A stretch of 64,000 bases of DNA from Saccharospirillum sp. Lineage in GTDB: Bacteria > Pseudomonadota > Gammaproteobacteria > Pseudomonadales > Natronospirillaceae. A program made the position numbers and the translations under genes. Below the pieces are notes generated by a model. That model was not told the DNA's origin. It saw nothing but the letters and a program-made list of their open reading frames with translations, and did no database searches. Shown piece after piece: positions 26,864-38,342 of this stretch. Position 1 is the first letter of the stretch. Each line of letters opens with the position of its first letter. The DNA lies in the NCBI GenBank assembly GCA_018402545.1, contig JAGYIL010000001.1, positions 2,666,001 through 2,730,000 of the forward strand, given 5' to 3'.

Positions 26864-29467
26864 TCAGGCAAGATGCTCTGTTACCCAAGGCACGACGCTA
26901 GCCAGTGCGGCAGCCAGGTGCTCGGGCTGATTGCCACCGGCCATGGCCATATCCGGCTTACCACCGCCCTTGCCTCCCACCTGACCAGCAACATGATTCA
27001 CCAGATCACCAGCCTTGATCTTGCCCAGCGTATCTTTGGTCACGCCAGCGGCGATCTGAACTTTGGCACCGTCCTTTACCGCCAGAACGATAACGGCCGT
27101 ACCCAGCTTATCCTTGAGCTGATCCATGGTTGAGCGCAGCGTTTTCGCATCGGCCCCTTCCAGTTCGGCCGCCAGAACCTTAACGCCATTAATGATCTGG
27201 GCGCTGGCCGCCAGATCACTGCCTGCGGCTGAAGCGAGCTTGTTATTCATCTGTTCAAGGCTCTTCTCAAGCTCTCGGATTCGCTGCTGAGACTGCTGAG
27301 TACGATCAACCAGCTGATCCGGTGAGCACTTGAGTGTCACTGCCAATTGCTGCAACAAGGCGTCTTGCTGTTGCATGCTCGCCAGCGCATAGGGGCCGGT
27401 AACCGCTTCAATGCGGCGCACTCCGGAAGCAATCCCGCTTTCAGAAACGATACGGAACAATCCAATATCGCCGGTCCGGCTGACGTGAGTACCGCCACAC
27501 AGCTCTTTGGAAAAGCCTTCGGTACCCATACTCAGCACCCGGACTTCGCTATCGTATTTTTCACCAAACAGGGCCATTGCACCGGCTGCCTTCGCAGCGT
27601 CGATGGTCATCAGTTCGGTCTGCACCGGTGTATTGGCAAGTATTTGTTCGTTTACACGCTGTTCAATCGCGGTGATTTGCTCTGCAGTGACCGGTTCCAG
27701 ATTGGAAAAGTCAAAACGTAGCTTGTCGAAGGTGACCAGAGAGCCTTTCTGCTGAACGTGCTCACCCAGAATCTCTCGCAGGGCGGCATGGAGCAAGTGA
27801 GTGGCGCTGTGGTGACGGGCCGTGTTGCTGCGCTCTTCACGCGCTACCGTGGCATTCAAGCGATCGCCCACTGTTATATTGCCCTGCACAACCTCGACAT
27901 GATGCAGATGGTGCCCCTGCAACTTGGTGCAGTCGTCAACCCTGACTACAACGCCGTCGGCACTCAGTTGCCCGTGGTCGCCCACCTGGCCACCCGATTC
28001 GCCATAGAATGGCGTCTGATCCAGAATCACAACGCCCGACTCGTCTGCATGCAAACGCTCGACACGCTCATTGTCTCGCAACAGGGCGATGACCTTGCCT
28101 TCACCCAGCAGGGAGTCGTAACCCAGAAACCGGGTTTGACCCGGCAGCCCGAGGTCGAGATTGCGATCCATTTTGAATTTGTTGGCTGAGCGGGCGCGAT
28201 CACGCTGGGCTTCCATGTGCTGGTCGAACCCGGCCTGATCAATCTCAAGACCCCGCTCGCGGGCTACATCGGCTGTCAAATCCGCCGGGAAGCCATAGGT
28301 ATCATAAAGCCTGAACACCAGTTCGCCGGGCAGTACCTTACCTTCAAGCCCTGCAATGCCCTCTTCAAGGACCTGCATGCCATGCTCGAGCGTCCGCGCA
28401 AACTGTTCTTCTTCCAGACGAAGAACCTTTTTGACGTGATCTTTCAGTGTCACCAGCTCCGGGTAGGCACCGCCCATCTCGGTAGCCAGCGCATCGACCA
28501 GACGGAAGAAAAATGCCTCATTCTGGCCCAGCTTGTGGCCATGCCGGACGGCACGGCGAATAATGCGGCGCAGTACGTAGCCCCGCCCTTCGTTCGACGG
28601 AACAATACCGTCAACAATCAGGAAGGCACTGGATCGAATGTGGTCGGCGATAACGCGTAATGACCGGTTCTCAATATCATTGCACCCGGTCACGTCCATC
28701 GTCGCGCGAATCAGTTGCTGAAACAGGTCAATCTCATAATTTGAATGAACCGACTGCAATACGGCCGCCAGTCGTTCAAGACCCATGCCAGTATCGACAG
28801 ACGGCTTCGGCAGCGGCACCCGGGTACCGTCTTCCAGTTGGTCGAATTGCATGAACACCAGGTTCCAGATCTCGATGTAGCGATCCAGATCATCATCCGG
28901 ACTGCCCGGAGGACCACCGGGAACCTCAGGGCCATGATCATAGAAAATTTCCGAACACGGACCACAGGGACCGGTATCGCCCATCATCCAGAAATTGTCT
29001 TTTTCGCCCAGCCGCGACAGGCGGTCTGCCGGCACGCCAATTTCATTGATCCAGATATCGGCGGCCTCATCGTCGTCGTGAAATACCGTCACCCAGAGTC
29101 GCTCTTTTGGCAAACCCAGCTCTTGCGTCAGGAAGGTCCAGGCAAATTGGATGGCATCCCGCTTGAAATAATCACCGAAACTGAAGTTGCCCAGCATCTC
29201 GAAAAAGGTGTGGTGACGTGCGGTATAGCCGACATTTTCCAGGTCATTGTGTTTGCCGCCGGCGCGGACGCAACGCTGCGAGGTCGTGGCCCGCGAGTAA
29301 TCGCGCTTATCAGTTCCCAGAAAAACGTCTTTAAACTGCACCATACCCGCGTTGGTAAACAGCAGCGTAGGGTCATTGCCCGGTATCAGAGGTGCACTGT
29401 CAACTTCGCTGTGGCCTTGGCTGACAAAATAATCCAAGAAGCGTCGGCGTATTTCAGAGGTTTTCAT
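26864..29467 (-). CDS. alaS: Alanyl-tRNA synthetase
   Basis: This enzyme charges tRNA-Ala. The protein has 867 residues, the normal length. The class II catalytic core starts [22 protein letters not shown]; the editing domain carries [12 protein letters not shown] (two zinc-binding His) and [12 protein letters not shown] (Cys and His); the C-terminal Ala domain has the glycine-rich [15 protein letters not shown]. It lies between recX and lysC on the same strand. Confidence 0.97.
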   Translation of the reverse strand: MKTSEIRRRFLDYFVSQGHSEVDSAPLIPGNDPTLLFTNAGMVQFKDVFLGTDKRDYSRATTSQRCVRAGGKHNDLENVGYTARHHTFFEMLGNFSFGDYFKRDAIQFAWTFLTQELGLPKERLWVTVFHDDDEAADIWINEIGVPADRLSRLGEKDNFWMMGDTGPCGPCSEIFYDHGPEVPGGPPGSPDDDLDRYIEIWNLVFMQFDQLEDGTRVPLPKPSVDTGMGLERLAAVLQSVHSNYEIDLFQQLIRATMDVTGCNDIENRSLRVIADHIRSSAFLIVDGIVPSNEGRGYVLRRIIRRAVRHGHKLGQNEAFFFRLVDALATEMGGAYPELVTLKDHVKKVLRLEEEQFARTLEHGMQVLEEGIAGLEGKVLPGELVFRLYDTYGFPADLTADVARERGLEIDQAGFDQHMEAQRDRARSANKFKMDRNLDLGLPGQTRFLGYDSLLGEGKVIALLRDNERVERLHADESGVVILDQTPFYGESGGQVGDHGQLSADGVVVRVDDCTKLQGHHLHHVEVVQGNITVGDRLNATVAREERSNTARHHSATHLLHAALREILGEHVQQKGSLVTFDKLRFDFSNLEPVTAEQITAIEQRVNEQILANTPVQTELMTIDAAKAAGAMALFGEKYDSEVRVLSMGTEGFSKELCGGTHVSRTGDIGLFRIVSESGIASGVRRIEAVTGPYALASMQQQDALLQQLAVTLKCSPDQLVDRTQQSQQRIRELEKSLEQMNNKLASAAGSDLAASAQIINGVKVLAAELEGADAKTLRSTMDQLKDKLGTAVIVLAVKDGAKVQIAAGVTKDTLGKIKAGDLVNHVAGQVGGKGGGKPDMAMAGGNQPEHLAAALASVVPWVTEHLA

Positions 29468-29815
29468 GGTCAGTCTGACGTCCTGTTCCGCACGTGAATA
29501 AACTACTGTCTGGGGTGGGGTTTAGCCCGAAAAATGCAACACAGGGTGCCATACGCAGTGCACCAGCTGAACGATTGCCTTCAGACTGAAAAACCCGAAA
29601 ATTCTGTCGGCAGGCTTCAGGCCTTGCCAGCAGTGTTTAAAGGGCGCAATAGTACACAGATGCCGGGGCCGACACCAGTAGGGACGCCTGTGGACAGGCA
29701 GAGAGAAGGGGAGCAGGTCGTATTTTGACGGTGAATTAGCGCTTGGGCGATCAGCTCGCATTCGGCACTTCGCCCTGCGCTGGGGTCAGGAAGCTGGTAC
29801 AGCCAGTTTTAACTG
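29468..29815. other. Intergenic region between recX and alaS
   Basis: The 348 bases hold no protein-like reading frame and no RNA gene that I recognise. The alaS promoter and the recX end must lie here, but no strong terminator or -35/-10 pair could be placed. Confidence 0.4.
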
Positions 29816-30292
29816 TCAGTCATACCCGTTAGTGTCCGTTGTGTCTGTGCTCTGCAAAGCTTCCAGAGAGTGGCGAACGTGATCCCCACTAAAACCCCGG
29901 TATGCCAGAAAGCGCGCGAGGCGCGCCCGGGTTTTCTGATCGGCAGGGTCGGATGAGCCCAACTTACGACGAGCCGCATCCATTGCCAGTTCGAACCAGT
30001 CGATATCCCACTCATCGAGTAACGGCAGGACCAACTCGGCCACTCCCTTTTGCCGGGCTTCGTGCTGTATCCGAACCGGCCCTCTCGACCGGTTGATCTG
30101 CGAGCGCAAAAAAGCTTCGGCGTAACGCTCATCGTTCTGCAGGCCGGTGTCAACCAGTCGCACCAGAGCCGCTTCAACGGCATCGAGCTGATCAGGGAAT
30201 CGCTCGGTTAACCGGGTTCGCAACTCGGACTGGCTGTATTCCCTGCGCGCCAGCATGTTCAGCGCCGTGTTCCAGGGTGTTTTTTCAGCCAT
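29816..30292 (-). CDS. recX: RecA regulatory protein RecX
   Basis: RecX binds RecA filaments and limits strand exchange. The protein has 158 residues from the ATG at 30292, which has GGAG 11 bases upstream; a ten-codon longer frame is less likely. It has three-helix repeats: LARREYSQSELRTRL, LVDTGLQNDERYAEAFLRSQ and RARLARFLAYRGFSGDHVR, the typical RecX pattern. It lies 71 bases downstream of recA and is probably read with it under LexA control. Confidence 0.93.
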   Translation of the reverse strand: MAEKTPWNTALNMLARREYSQSELRTRLTERFPDQLDAVEAALVRLVDTGLQNDERYAEAFLRSQINRSRGPVRIQHEARQKGVAELVLPLLDEWDIDWFELAMDAARRKLGSSDPADQKTRARLARFLAYRGFSGDHVRHSLEALQSTDTTDTNGYD

Positions 30293-30363
30293 GCCAGTCG
30301 CACTCCGGACTCGCCACTGCAAGCCCTTCAGCCAGAGGAAGACAATGCCGGCAGATCATGCAA

Positions 30364-31452
30364 TCAGACTTCCGCTTTACCTTTTTTAGCTGGAGTAGCC
30401 GCCGCCTCTGGAGTGGCGTCTGCGGTTTCAGGCTCAACTTTGGCCGGGTCTTCCTTGGGTGCGTTACTGACCAGATAGGCATCGCGGATTTTGCCTTCAA
30501 TGGTCTTGGCTATTTCCAGGTTATCTTCAAGGAATTTGGCGGCATTGGCTTTGCCCTGGCCGATTTTGTCGCCTTGATAGCTATACCAGGCACCGGCTTT
30601 CTCAATCAACCCAAGCTTGACGCCCAAATCAATGACTTCGCCCATGTGATATATGCCCTTGCCGTAGTGAATCTGGAACTCGGCCTGCTTGAATGGCGGG
30701 GCAATCTTGTTCTTGACGACTTTAACCCGGGTCTCGGAACCGACAACCTCATCGCCTTCCTTGATGGTACCGGTACGCCGGATATCGAGGCGAACGGAGG
30801 AATAGAACTTCAGGGCATTACCGCCGGTTGTGGTTTCCGGGCTGCCGAACATAACGCCAATCTTCATCCGGATCTGGTTAATGAATATCACCAGGCAGTT
30901 GGCGGTCTTGATGTTACCGGTGATCTTGCGCAGTGCCTGGGACATCAGACGGGCCTGCAACCCTACGTGCATGTCGCCCATTTCGCCTTCAATTTCAGCC
31001 TTGGGCACCAGGGCTGCCACGGAGTCGATCACGATCACGTCGACCGCATTGGAACGGACCAGCATGTCGGCGATTTCCAGGGCCTGTTCGCCGGTATCGG
31101 GCTGGGACACCAGCAAGTCATCTACATTCACGCCCAGCTTGTTGGCGTAGGACGGATCGAGTGCGTGCTCCGCATCGACAAAGGCGCAGGTTCCGCCCGC
31201 TTTTTGGGCTTCGGCAATAACTTGCAGCGTCAGTGTCGTTTTACCGGAGGATTCAGGGCCATAGATTTCAACAACCCGGCCCTTGGGCAAACCACCAATG
31301 CCTAACGCGATGTCCAGCCCCAGAGAACCGGTTGAAATGGATGGGATCTGGATGTGCTTCTGATCCCCCATGCGCATGACCGAGCCCTTGCCAAACTGAC
31401 GTTCAATCTGGCTAAGTGCTGCCGTTAGCGCTTTTTCTTTATTCGCGTCCAT
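30364..31452 (-). CDS. recA: Recombinase RecA
   Basis: RecA is the DNA strand-exchange ATPase and SOS co-protease. The protein has 362 residues. Walker A is GPESSGKTT, Walker B is [10 protein letters not shown], and the L1 and L2 DNA loops ([12 protein letters not shown] and [21 protein letters not shown]) are intact. The C-terminal tail is acidic and Ala/Pro-rich ([19 protein letters not shown]), longer and more repetitive than usual. A LexA box overlaps the promoter. Confidence 0.98.
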   Translation of the reverse strand: MDANKEKALTAALSQIERQFGKGSVMRMGDQKHIQIPSISTGSLGLDIALGIGGLPKGRVVEIYGPESSGKTTLTLQVIAEAQKAGGTCAFVDAEHALDPSYANKLGVNVDDLLVSQPDTGEQALEIADMLVRSNAVDVIVIDSVAALVPKAEIEGEMGDMHVGLQARLMSQALRKITGNIKTANCLVIFINQIRMKIGVMFGSPETTTGGNALKFYSSVRLDIRRTGTIKEGDEVVGSETRVKVVKNKIAPPFKQAEFQIHYGKGIYHMGEVIDLGVKLGLIEKAGAWYSYQGDKIGQGKANAAKFLEDNLEIAKTIEGKIRDAYLVSNAPKEDPAKVEPETADATPEAAATPAKKGKAEV

Positions 31453-31472
31453 GGTGTTCCCCCATCAAAAGC

Positions 31473-31519
31473 CTGTATGAATGACCAGTATTCTTACACA
31501 GGGTGACCGACCCTGACAA
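31473..31519 (-). promoter_or_regulatory. recA promoter with LexA (SOS) box
   Basis: On the minus strand: -35 TTGTCA (31519-31514), a 17-base spacer, -10 TAAGAA (31496-31491), then CTGGTCATTCATACAG (31488-31473), which fits the gammaproteobacterial LexA consensus CTG-N10-CAG and covers the expected transcription start. Confidence 0.85.
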
Positions 31520-31538
31520 GCCGGTTGACCCGATTAAT

Positions 31539-32027
31539 TCAAAGTCTTTGCTGCAGACCCTGTAGCGCCTGCAAAGCAGCCTGGTTGCGCACCCGGGTGC
31601 GGTCACCCTCAAAGTGAAATAACGTCGCTTCAATTCCGCCGGGCCAGGCCCAGGCGATCCAGACGGTACCTACTGGTTTTTCGGCACTGCCTCCGGCCGG
31701 ACCGGCAACTCCGGTGACTGCAACTGAAACGTCCACGCCGCCTCGCAACCGGCCCTGTTCCGCCATGGCCAGCGCCACCGGTTCGCTCACGGCTCCGTGC
31801 CTGGCTATCGCTTCGGGGGGCACCCCCAGTTGCTCCTTCAGTGCATTCGAATAGGTGATCCAGCCGCCTTCATACCAGTCGGAGCTACCGGCACGATCGG
31901 TAATCAGCCCGCCAATGGCACCGCCGGTACAACTCTCTACGGTCACCATGCGCCAGCCCGATGACATAAGCTGTTGCGCCAGTGCTGCGACCAGTTCTTC
32001 TGCTGCAGGCATTTCTGAAGCCGTCAT
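31539..32027 (-). CDS. pncC: Nicotinamide-nucleotide amidohydrolase PncC (CinA C-terminal family)
   Basis: PncC converts NMN to nicotinate mononucleotide in pyridine nucleotide recycling. The protein has 162 residues from the ATG at 32027, which has AGGA 8 bases upstream; the open frame extends much further upstream but overlaps mutS and is not similar to Pnc[25 protein letters not shown] and the closing [24 protein letters not shown] are the family signatures. It is divergent from mutS with 69 bases between starts, and upstream of recA. Confidence 0.94.
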   Translation of the reverse strand: MTASEMPAAEELVAALAQQLMSSGWRMVTVESCTGGAIGGLITDRAGSSDWYEGGWITYSNALKEQLGVPPEAIARHGAVSEPVALAMAEQGRLRGGVDVSVAVTGVAGPAGGSAEKPVGTVWIAWAWPGGIEATLFHFEGDRTRVRNQAALQALQGLQQRL

Positions 32028-32096
32028 GCATTTCATCCTGTCGGTGATTCGAATACCATGGGCGGTCGATTTCAAGCCAGCCACCAAGCCGACCTT

Positions 32097-34685
32097 ATGC
32101 CGCCAACCAGTGCCAGTAAAATGCAACACACACCCATGATGCAACAGTACCTGCAAATAAAGCAGGCACACCCGAACGATCTGGTGTTTTATCGCATGGG
32201 GGACTTTTACGAACTGTTTTATCAGGATGCCAAACAGGCCGCGCGCCTGCTCGACATCACCCTGACCCAGCGCGGACAAAGCGCCGGTGAACCCATCCCC
32301 ATGGCCGGCATTCCCTACCATGCGGCTGAAGGGTATATTGGTCGCCTGGTGCGCCAGGGCCATACCGTGGCCATCGCCGAACAAATCGGCGATCCGGCGG
32401 CCAGTAAAGGGCCCGTTGAGCGCAAGGTTGTGCGGGTACTGACACCCGGAACCCTGAGCGACGAAGCCTTTCTAAGCGACCGGCAGGAAAGCTTACTGGT
32501 TGCGGTCTGGCCCGGGCGCGATGATTACGGACTGGCTGCGCTGGACATGGCCTCCGGTCGCTTTACCGTCCAGCTACTGAAAGACGGTGAGGCACTGAGT
32601 GCTGAGCTGGAGCGCCTGCGCCCGAGCGAATTGCTGTTACCCGAAGATCACCCGGCCCCTGAACTCATTACCCGTACGGCCATTCGTCACCAGCCTGTCT
32701 GGCTGTTTGATCTCGACAGTGCCCGCCAGGCGCTAACCCAACAAATGGGGACCCGCGACCTGAGCGGGTTCGGCGTTGAAGACATGCCGCTGGCTCTGCA
32801 AGCCGCCGGTTGCCTGCTCAACTACGCCAGCGATACGCAAAAAAGCGCGCTGCCCCACATTCGCTCCATCGTTCCCGAGCGACAGGATGAAGCCGTCATA
32901 CTGGATGCCGCCTCGCGCCGGAATCTCGAAATCGATATCAATGTCCGCGGTGAGGAAGACAATACGCTGTTCCAGTTGATGGACCACTGCGCCACCACCA
33001 TGGGTAGTCGACTGTTGCGTCGCTGGCTGGGTCGTCCCTTGCGCGACCGGACCGAGTTGCAACACCGCCACCATGGCGTCACCACCCTGCTGACCGACTT
33101 TGTGTTTGAAGAGGTCAAGTCGGCACTCAAGCCCATTGGCGATATCGAACGGGTGCTGTCACGCATCGCCCTGGGCTCGGCCCGGCCCCGCGACCTGATC
33201 CGCCTGCGCAGCACCCTGGCGCAACTGCCCGACCTGCAGCGATTGCTGACCCCGCTCGACTCGCCCCGCCTGCAACAGCTGCGCGACGATCTCAAAGAAC
33301 AGCCCGTCTGGCTCGATACACTTGAACGCGCGCTGATTGACAACCCACCCGTGGTGATTCGCGACGGCGGTGTCATCGCGCCTGGCTTTGATGAAGAACT
33401 GGATGAACTGCGCGGGCTTGACACCAATGCCAGCGACTTTCTGATCCAGCTGGAAACCCGGGAGCGTGAACGCACCGGCCTGAGCACCCTGAAAGTTGGC
33501 TACAACCGAGTCCATGGCTACTACATCGAGATCAGCAAGGCACAGTCTGCCCAGGCACCGGTCGATTACAGTCGGCGCCAGACGTTGAAAAACGCCGAGC
33601 GGTTCATTACTCCGGAACTCAAACAATTTGAAGACAAGGCTCTCAGTGCCAAAAGCCGGGCGCTGTCGCGCGAGAAATTCCTATACGAGCAGTTGGTCCG
33701 GTCACTGGCCGAAGACTTGCTCACCCTGCAGCAACTGGGTCGCGCCCTGGCCCAGCTGGATACGCTGATGGCGCTGGCTTCCTGCGCCGACCGCTATCAG
33801 TGGACAGCCCCTACCCTGACCGACGACGCCGAGCTGATCATCCGCGAAGGTCGCCATCCGGTGGTCGAGGCGGTCACTGAAACGCCTTTTGTACCGAATG
33901 ATCTGGAGCTAAACAGCGACATCACCCTGAAGGTAATCACCGGCCCCAACATGGGTGGTAAAAGTACTTACATGCGCCAGGCTGCTGTCATCGCGTTGCT
34001 GGGTCATATAGGCAGCTTTGTACCGGCCCGCGAAGCGCGCATCGGCAAGCTGGACCGCATCTTTACCCGTATGGGTTCATCAGACGACATCGCCGGCGGG
34101 CGATCAACCTTCATGGTGGAGATGACCGAAACCGCCAACATTCTGCACAATGCCACACCCAACAGCCTGGTCATCATGGACGAAGTAGGCCGGGGCACCA
34201 GCACCTTCGACGGTTTGTCGCTGGCCTGGGCTGCTGCGGAACACCTGGTGCAACACACCCATGCCCTGACCCTGTTCGCGACCCACTATTTTGAAATGAC
34301 CGCCCTGCCCGAGCACAACCAACAGGCCAGCAATCTGCATCTGGATGCCACCGAGCATGACGATAAACTGGTGTTCCTGCATCGGGTGCAAGCTGGTCCG
34401 GCGAGCCAGAGTTTTGGTATTCAGGTGGCACGACTGGCAGGCGTTCCGGACGCGGTCATCGCCAGTGCCCGTGCCAAATTGAGCGATCTGGAGCGCGCGC
34501 CTTCACCCGCACGTCCGGAACCTGGCTCAGGCCGTACAAGCAACCTGGCGCCGGCACCCCAACAAAGTGATCTGTTCGCCGCAGAGGCTCACCCACTGGT
34601 TGAGGCGCTGCGCGAGCTTGATCTCAGCAGGATGACGCCGCTGCAGGCTCTGAACTGGCTGGCCGAACAGCAGGAAAAACGGTAA
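32097..34685 (+). CDS. mutS: DNA mismatch repair protein MutS
   Basis: MutS recognises mismatches and starts methyl-directed repair with MutL. The protein has 862 residues from the ATG at 32097, chosen because it places HTPMMQQYL 10 residues from the start, as in E. coli; no start has a strong ribosome site. [11 protein letters not shown] holds the mismatch-wedging Phe-x-Glu. Walker A is GPNMGGKST; the ATPase continues with [13 protein letters not shown] and [10 protein letters not shown]. The C-terminal end ([22 protein letters not shown]) is the tetramer/MutL-contact tail. Confidence 0.97.
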   Translation: MPPTSASKMQHTPMMQQYLQIKQAHPNDLVFYRMGDFYELFYQDAKQAARLLDITLTQRGQSAGEPIPMAGIPYHAAEGYIGRLVRQGHTVAIAEQIGDPAASKGPVERKVVRVLTPGTLSDEAFLSDRQESLLVAVWPGRDDYGLAALDMASGRFTVQLLKDGEALSAELERLRPSELLLPEDHPAPELITRTAIRHQPVWLFDLDSARQALTQQMGTRDLSGFGVEDMPLALQAAGCLLNYASDTQKSALPHIRSIVPERQDEAVILDAASRRNLEIDINVRGEEDNTLFQLMDHCATTMGSRLLRRWLGRPLRDRTELQHRHHGVTTLLTDFVFEEVKSALKPIGDIERVLSRIALGSARPRDLIRLRSTLAQLPDLQRLLTPLDSPRLQQLRDDLKEQPVWLDTLERALIDNPPVVIRDGGVIAPGFDEELDELRGLDTNASDFLIQLETRERERTGLSTLKVGYNRVHGYYIEISKAQSAQAPVDYSRRQTLKNAERFITPELKQFEDKALSAKSRALSREKFLYEQLVRSLAEDLLTLQQLGRALAQLDTLMALASCADRYQWTAPTLTDDAELIIREGRHPVVEAVTETPFVPNDLELNSDITLKVITGPNMGGKSTYMRQAAVIALLGHIGSFVPAREARIGKLDRIFTRMGSSDDIAGGRSTFMVEMTETANILHNATPNSLVIMDEVGRGTSTFDGLSLAWAAAEHLVQHTHALTLFATHYFEMTALPEHNQQASNLHLDATEHDDKLVFLHRVQAGPASQSFGIQVARLAGVPDAVIASARAKLSDLERAPSPARPEPGSGRTSNLAPAPQQSDLFAAEAHPLVEALRELDLSRMTPLQALNWLAEQQEKR

Positions 34686-34774
34686 GCTGCCGGTTTTAGA
34701 GCCATTAAAATCTAAAAACACAATTTATATTCTAATTGGCTATAAAGCCTTGGGTATTTGGTCTTAGATCTCAC

Positions 34775-34803
34775 TTGAGGGGGTCCGAACCTGCCACTAG
34801 AAT
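34775..34803 (+). promoter_or_regulatory. fdxA promoter
   Basis: -35 TTGAGG (34775-34780), a 17-base spacer and -10 TAGAAT (34798-34803) lie 40 bases before the fdxA start; transcription would begin near 34810. Confidence 0.65.
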
Positions 34804-34842
34804 ACGCACACACTCAGCATCAGGTATTGGGAGAAGGGCCCG

Positions 34843-35166
34843 ATGACATTCGTTGTTCTCGAGAACTGCATCAAGTGCAAATACACCGACTGCGTGGAAG
34901 TCTGCCCGGTGGATTGCTTCTACGAAGGCCCGAACTTTCTGGTCATTCATCCGGACGAGTGCATCGACTGCGCTTTGTGTGAACCGGAATGTCCGGCCGA
35001 GGCCATCCTCTCGGAAGATGAGGTACCAGAAGACCAGATTGAATTTGTAGAACTGAACGCCGAACTGGCGGAAGTCTGGCCCAACATTACCGAACGCAAA
35101 GACCCGCCCGCCGATGCCGACGAACAAAACGGCGTCCCCGGCAAGCGAGCAGCCCTCGCCCGCTAG
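34843..35166 (+). CDS. fdxA: Seven-iron ferredoxin FdxA
   Basis: This is a 107-residue ferredoxin with a [3Fe-4S] and a [4Fe-4S] cluster. Cysteines by analogy with Azotobacter FdI: C9, C17 and C50 for the three-iron cluster; C21, C40, C43 and C46 for the four-iron cluster. The C-terminal extension [25 protein letters not shown] is typical. It sits between mutS and rpoS as in Pseudomonas. In P. aeruginosa the small RNA rsmZ lies in the rpoS/fdxA gap; here only a terminator is present. Confidence 0.95.
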   Translation: MTFVVLENCIKCKYTDCVEVCPVDCFYEGPNFLVIHPDECIDCALCEPECPAEAILSEDEVPEDQIEFVELNAELAEVWPNITERKDPPADADEQNGVPGKRAALAR

Positions 35167-35182
35167 ACGGCTGGCTGCTCCC

Positions 35183-35216
35183 CATAAAAAAAGCGCCACT
35201 GGGCGCTTTTTTTATG
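35183..35216 (+). terminator. Two-way terminator between fdxA and rpoS
   Basis: AAAAAAAGCGCC / GGCGCTTTTTTT around an ACTG loop forms a stem flanked by A- and T-runs, so it can end both fdxA (plus) and rpoS (minus). Confidence 0.92.
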
Positions 35217-35257
35217 CATTGAATATTACGGAAAGACCGGCCGCAGAAACGATAAGC

Positions 35258-36295
35258 TCAGGCACCAAAAAGTGCGGTGGCCGACAAACCCTGCTTTTCC
35301 ATAATGTCACGCAAACGTCGCAGGGCTTCTACCTGTATCTGTCGCACGCGTTCACGGGTGAGGCCAATTTCGCGCCCCACTTCTTCCAGAGTGCTGGTTT
35401 CAAAACCGCGCAGACCAAACCGCCGTGCGACCACTTCCCGCTGTTTTTCCGACAGTTCATCGAGCCAGTGATCGATACTGAGCCGCAGGTTGTCGTCTTG
35501 AAGGGTTTCGGACGGGTCTACCGATTTTTCATCGGCAATGGTGTCGAGCAAGTTTTTCTCGGAAGACGGCCCCAGGGGTGTATCAACCGACGTCACGCGT
35601 TCGTTCAGCGCCAACATGCGCTTCACGTCTTCTATGGGCCGTTCAAGCAGCTCGGCAATGTCTTCTGCCGTTGGCTCGTGATCGAGCTTTTGCGTCAGTT
35701 CCCGGGCAGCGCGCAGATACACGTTCAGCTCTTTTACCACATGAATAGGCAAGCGAATGGTGCGCGTCTGGTTCATGATGGCGCGTTCTATGGTCTGGCG
35801 GATCCACCAGGTCGCGTAGGTTGAAAAACGGAAGCCGCGCTCCGGATCAAACTTTTCAACCGCGCGGATAAGACCGAGATTGCCCTCTTCAATCAGATCC
35901 AGCAGCGTCAGTCCGCGGTTAAGATAGCGCCGCGCGATTTTCACTACCAGCCGCAGGTTGCTCTCAATCATACGCTTGCGCCCTGCCGGTTCGCCTTTTT
36001 GCGCCAAACGGGCGAAATAGACTTCCTCTTCGGGGCTGAGCAGTGGTGAAAAACCGATTTCGTTCAGATACATCTGTGTCGCGTCGAGCGAGCGCTGCAT
36101 GCCGCTGAGATTATTGACGGCATCGCGAAATTCGGTGTCGGAATCGGCCTCGTAATCGAGTTCGGTGGCGTCATCCGCCTCCGCCTTTTCAGTGGCACTG
36201 ACCTCGTCATTGGGGGTGTCGAGTAGATTGGTGTACGGAGTGTACGTATCTTCCGCAATGTCGGAGTTGAGTTCCCGGAGTGCTGCCATAGTCAT
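35258..36295 (-). CDS. rpoS: Stationary-phase sigma factor RpoS
   Basis: This is the sigma-38 subunit of RNA polymerase for general stress genes. The 345 residues include region 1.2/2 ([55 protein letters not shown]) and region 4 ([20 protein letters not shown]). The acidic N-terminal 50 residues are variable. It lies 48 bases after nlpD; in related bacteria the main rpoS promoter is inside nlpD. Confidence 0.97.
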   Translation of the reverse strand: MTMAALRELNSDIAEDTYTPYTNLLDTPNDEVSATEKAEADDATELDYEADSDTEFRDAVNNLSGMQRSLDATQMYLNEIGFSPLLSPEEEVYFARLAQKGEPAGRKRMIESNLRLVVKIARRYLNRGLTLLDLIEEGNLGLIRAVEKFDPERGFRFSTYATWWIRQTIERAIMNQTRTIRLPIHVVKELNVYLRAARELTQKLDHEPTAEDIAELLERPIEDVKRMLALNERVTSVDTPLGPSSEKNLLDTIADEKSVDPSETLQDDNLRLSIDHWLDELSEKQREVVARRFGLRGFETSTLEEVGREIGLTRERVRQIQVEALRRLRDIMEKQGLSATALFGA

Positions 36296-36343
36296 TCACC
36301 TGTGCGATATAGGGCATAAGCCCTGTGGCCGGAAAAAACCCGG

Positions 36344-37234
36344 TTACCGCCGAGGCAAAAACCTCATTGGATCGACGGGCTTACCCTCTTGCCGTATCTC
36401 GAAGTGCAGGCTGGGCTGGTCACCCTGCCTGCCCATTCGGGCAATGGCTTGCCCTGCGCTGACCTGATCCTGCTCCGCCACCAGCAATTCCTGATTGAAT
36501 GCATAGGCACTCAGCAAGGAGCCCTGATGTTCCAGGATGATCAGGTTGCCATAACCAGGCAAACCATTTCCTGCGTAGACAACGGAACCCGCTGCCGCCG
36601 CAACCACAGAATCTCCAATCTCACCGGTCAGATCAACGCCTTTACGATCGGACACATTAGAATCAAATGTTCGCACTATTTTCCCGTTGTGCGGCCACAC
36701 CCAGGTTAACTGATTATTATTACTGGCATTTCCCGATGAAGACGGCGCCGTTGCAGGTCTCGGCGCAGGGTTTGTAACCGTTTGTGAAGACGTGTTATTG
36801 ACTGTAGGTCGAGACGGCGAAGACGAAGCGGACGACCCCGACGGAGCAGGCGCTGCAGCCCGGGTACTTGCCTCCCTGAGTGCCAGCACCTGACCGGGGT
36901 AGATGGTGTAGCGACTATCAATGTCGTTGGCAGCGGCCAGTCGCCGGAAATCAAGACCAAACCGAAAAGCGATGGAGTAAAGCGTATCCCCGCGGCGAAC
37001 CCGATACTGATCAGGACGCGACTCGGGCGACGCCGTACGGGCGTTTGACGTCGTTGCGGCACCCGCAGGGCGTGACTGAACCACCGGCGAACTGGTATTG
37101 CTACTGCTCGAACCACGGGCGCTACTTCCAGCCGGCTCCAGCGAACGGTAGGCACTGCTGGTACAACCCGCCAGCACCAGCAGAGTGCACAGGCATGCCC
37201 AGAAAATTGACGCCCCCCGGACGAGATTCGTCAC
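36344..37234 (-). CDS. nlpD: Outer-membrane lipoprotein NlpD (amidase activator)
   Basis: NlpD activates the cell-division amidase AmiC. The protein has 296 residues from a GTG at 37234 with AAGGA 7 bases upstream; an ATG 33 bases further upstream is the alternative. The lipoprotein signal ends LLVLAGC (C24 from this start). A LysM domain (YRVRRGDTLYSIAFRFG) follows a Ser/Ala/Thr-rich linker, then a C-terminal M23 domain. The metal-site positions are lost (KGVDL in place of HxGxD; SAYAF in place of an active His), as in all NlpD/EnvC activators, so it is not a protease. Confidence 0.92.
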   Translation of the reverse strand: MTNLVRGASIFWACLCTLLVLAGCTSSAYRSLEPAGSSARGSSSSNTSSPVVQSRPAGAATTSNARTASPESRPDQYRVRRGDTLYSIAFRFGLDFRRLAAANDIDSRYTIYPGQVLALREASTRAAAPAPSGSSASSSPSRPTVNNTSSQTVTNPAPRPATAPSSSGNASNNNQLTWVWPHNGKIVRTFDSNVSDRKGVDLTGEIGDSVVAAAAGSVVYAGNGLPGYGNLIILEHQGSLLSAYAFNQELLVAEQDQVSAGQAIARMGRQGDQPSLHFEIRQEGKPVDPMRFLPRR

Positions 37235-37380
37235 GCTGGATTCCTTCTCAAAATAGGTTTCATCCACCCCTCAAACGCCGTTCATAAAGCTGCAATATAG
37301 CCCAACCTTAATACAGGGTAATTTATTAGGTGTAATTAATCTAAAAACAGCCTGACGTAAGGTTCGAACCGAGTACTGCT

Positions 37381-38274
37381 TCATGTTTCTGATTTGACAA
37401 GCCCGGAACCGTCCGTTTTGAGACTCAGTATGGCCACCAGCGCCGCTCCAATGATCGCTGCCAACAGGGCCGTAAAAAACCAGGATGGCTGGCCAGACAG
37501 GTTCACATAGTTTTCCGGCGTCAGCCATTGCTGATCATGCTGCCAGGGCCAGACTTTCAACAAGGCGCCCAAAACAAACCCCAGCATGAACCCCATCACC
37601 CGATCGTGCCAGCGTGCCAGCACCCATTGCAACACACGACTAAACACCAGCAGACCGATCAGGCAACCCAGGGCCACCCAGGCAATGGTGACCAGATCCC
37701 GGGCATGTACCGCCGCTGTGATCGCCGGGTAAAGCCCCAATAGCAGCAAAATGAAACTGCCGGAAATACCGGGCAACAGCATCGCCGATATGGCCAGTGC
37801 CCCGCCTAAAACCAGTGTCACGGGCGTAACCGCAAGTGCCATCTCGCCCAAAAAAGAAATACTCGCGGCGATAGCCGTTCCGGCGATGAACAGGCCAATA
37901 TCGACTCTGCGCCAGCGGTGCTCCTTCAGCAGCATGATCAGCGAGGCTACAATCAACCCGCAAAAGAACGCCCACAATACTGGGGGTGCCGTACTTAACA
38001 ACCACTGAACGAGATTCAGAACCGTTACCAGGCTGACAATAATGCCAACGCCCAGGCTGACCAGAAAGGCGCCATCAACCTCGCGCCAGACCGCGATGAA
38101 TTCGCCTCGCCTGAGGAGCCCTAGAAGACCAAACCGAAATGACGCCAGCGCATTGATCAACCGCTCATAGATACCGGTAATCAGCGCCATGGTACCGCCG
38201 GAAACACCGGGCACGGCATCGGCCGCCCCCATAACGACGCCTTTAAAAAACCAGCTCACGACTAACTTAATCAC
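37381..38274 (-). CDS. DUF368 membrane protein, likely polyprenyl-phosphate translocase (PopT family)
   Basis: This is a 297-residue membrane protein with about eight hydrophobic segments. The start WFFKGVVMGAADAVPGVSGGTMALITGIYERLI and the internal repeat ISAMLLPGISGSFILLLLGLY are the paired DUF368 motifs (P-G-V/I-S-G). Members of this family were recently shown to return undecaprenyl phosphate across the inner membrane, notably in alkaline or sodium-rich conditions (Vibrio PopT). Placement between pcm and nlpD is where other gammaproteobacteria have no such gene. Family assignment is firm; the transport role is by family knowledge. Confidence 0.88.
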   Translation of the reverse strand: MIKLVVSWFFKGVVMGAADAVPGVSGGTMALITGIYERLINALASFRFGLLGLLRRGEFIAVWREVDGAFLVSLGVGIIVSLVTVLNLVQWLLSTAPPVLWAFFCGLIVASLIMLLKEHRWRRVDIGLFIAGTAIAASISFLGEMALAVTPVTLVLGGALAISAMLLPGISGSFILLLLGLYPAITAAVHARDLVTIAWVALGCLIGLLVFSRVLQWVLARWHDRVMGFMLGFVLGALLKVWPWQHDQQWLTPENYVNLSGQPSWFFTALLAAIIGAALVAILSLKTDGSGLVKSET

Positions 38275-38342
38275 GCAGTATCTCCCTGCTCATAATATGG
38301 ATCCCTTTCCGGCTGAAGATCGACCGGCCAGGTAGCAACACC

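Noticed and set aside
35167..35257. Possible rsmZ-like small RNA between fdxA and rpoS, as in P. aeruginosa
   Set aside because: The gap is only 91 bases and is taken up by a two-way terminator; there are no repeated GGA hairpins.
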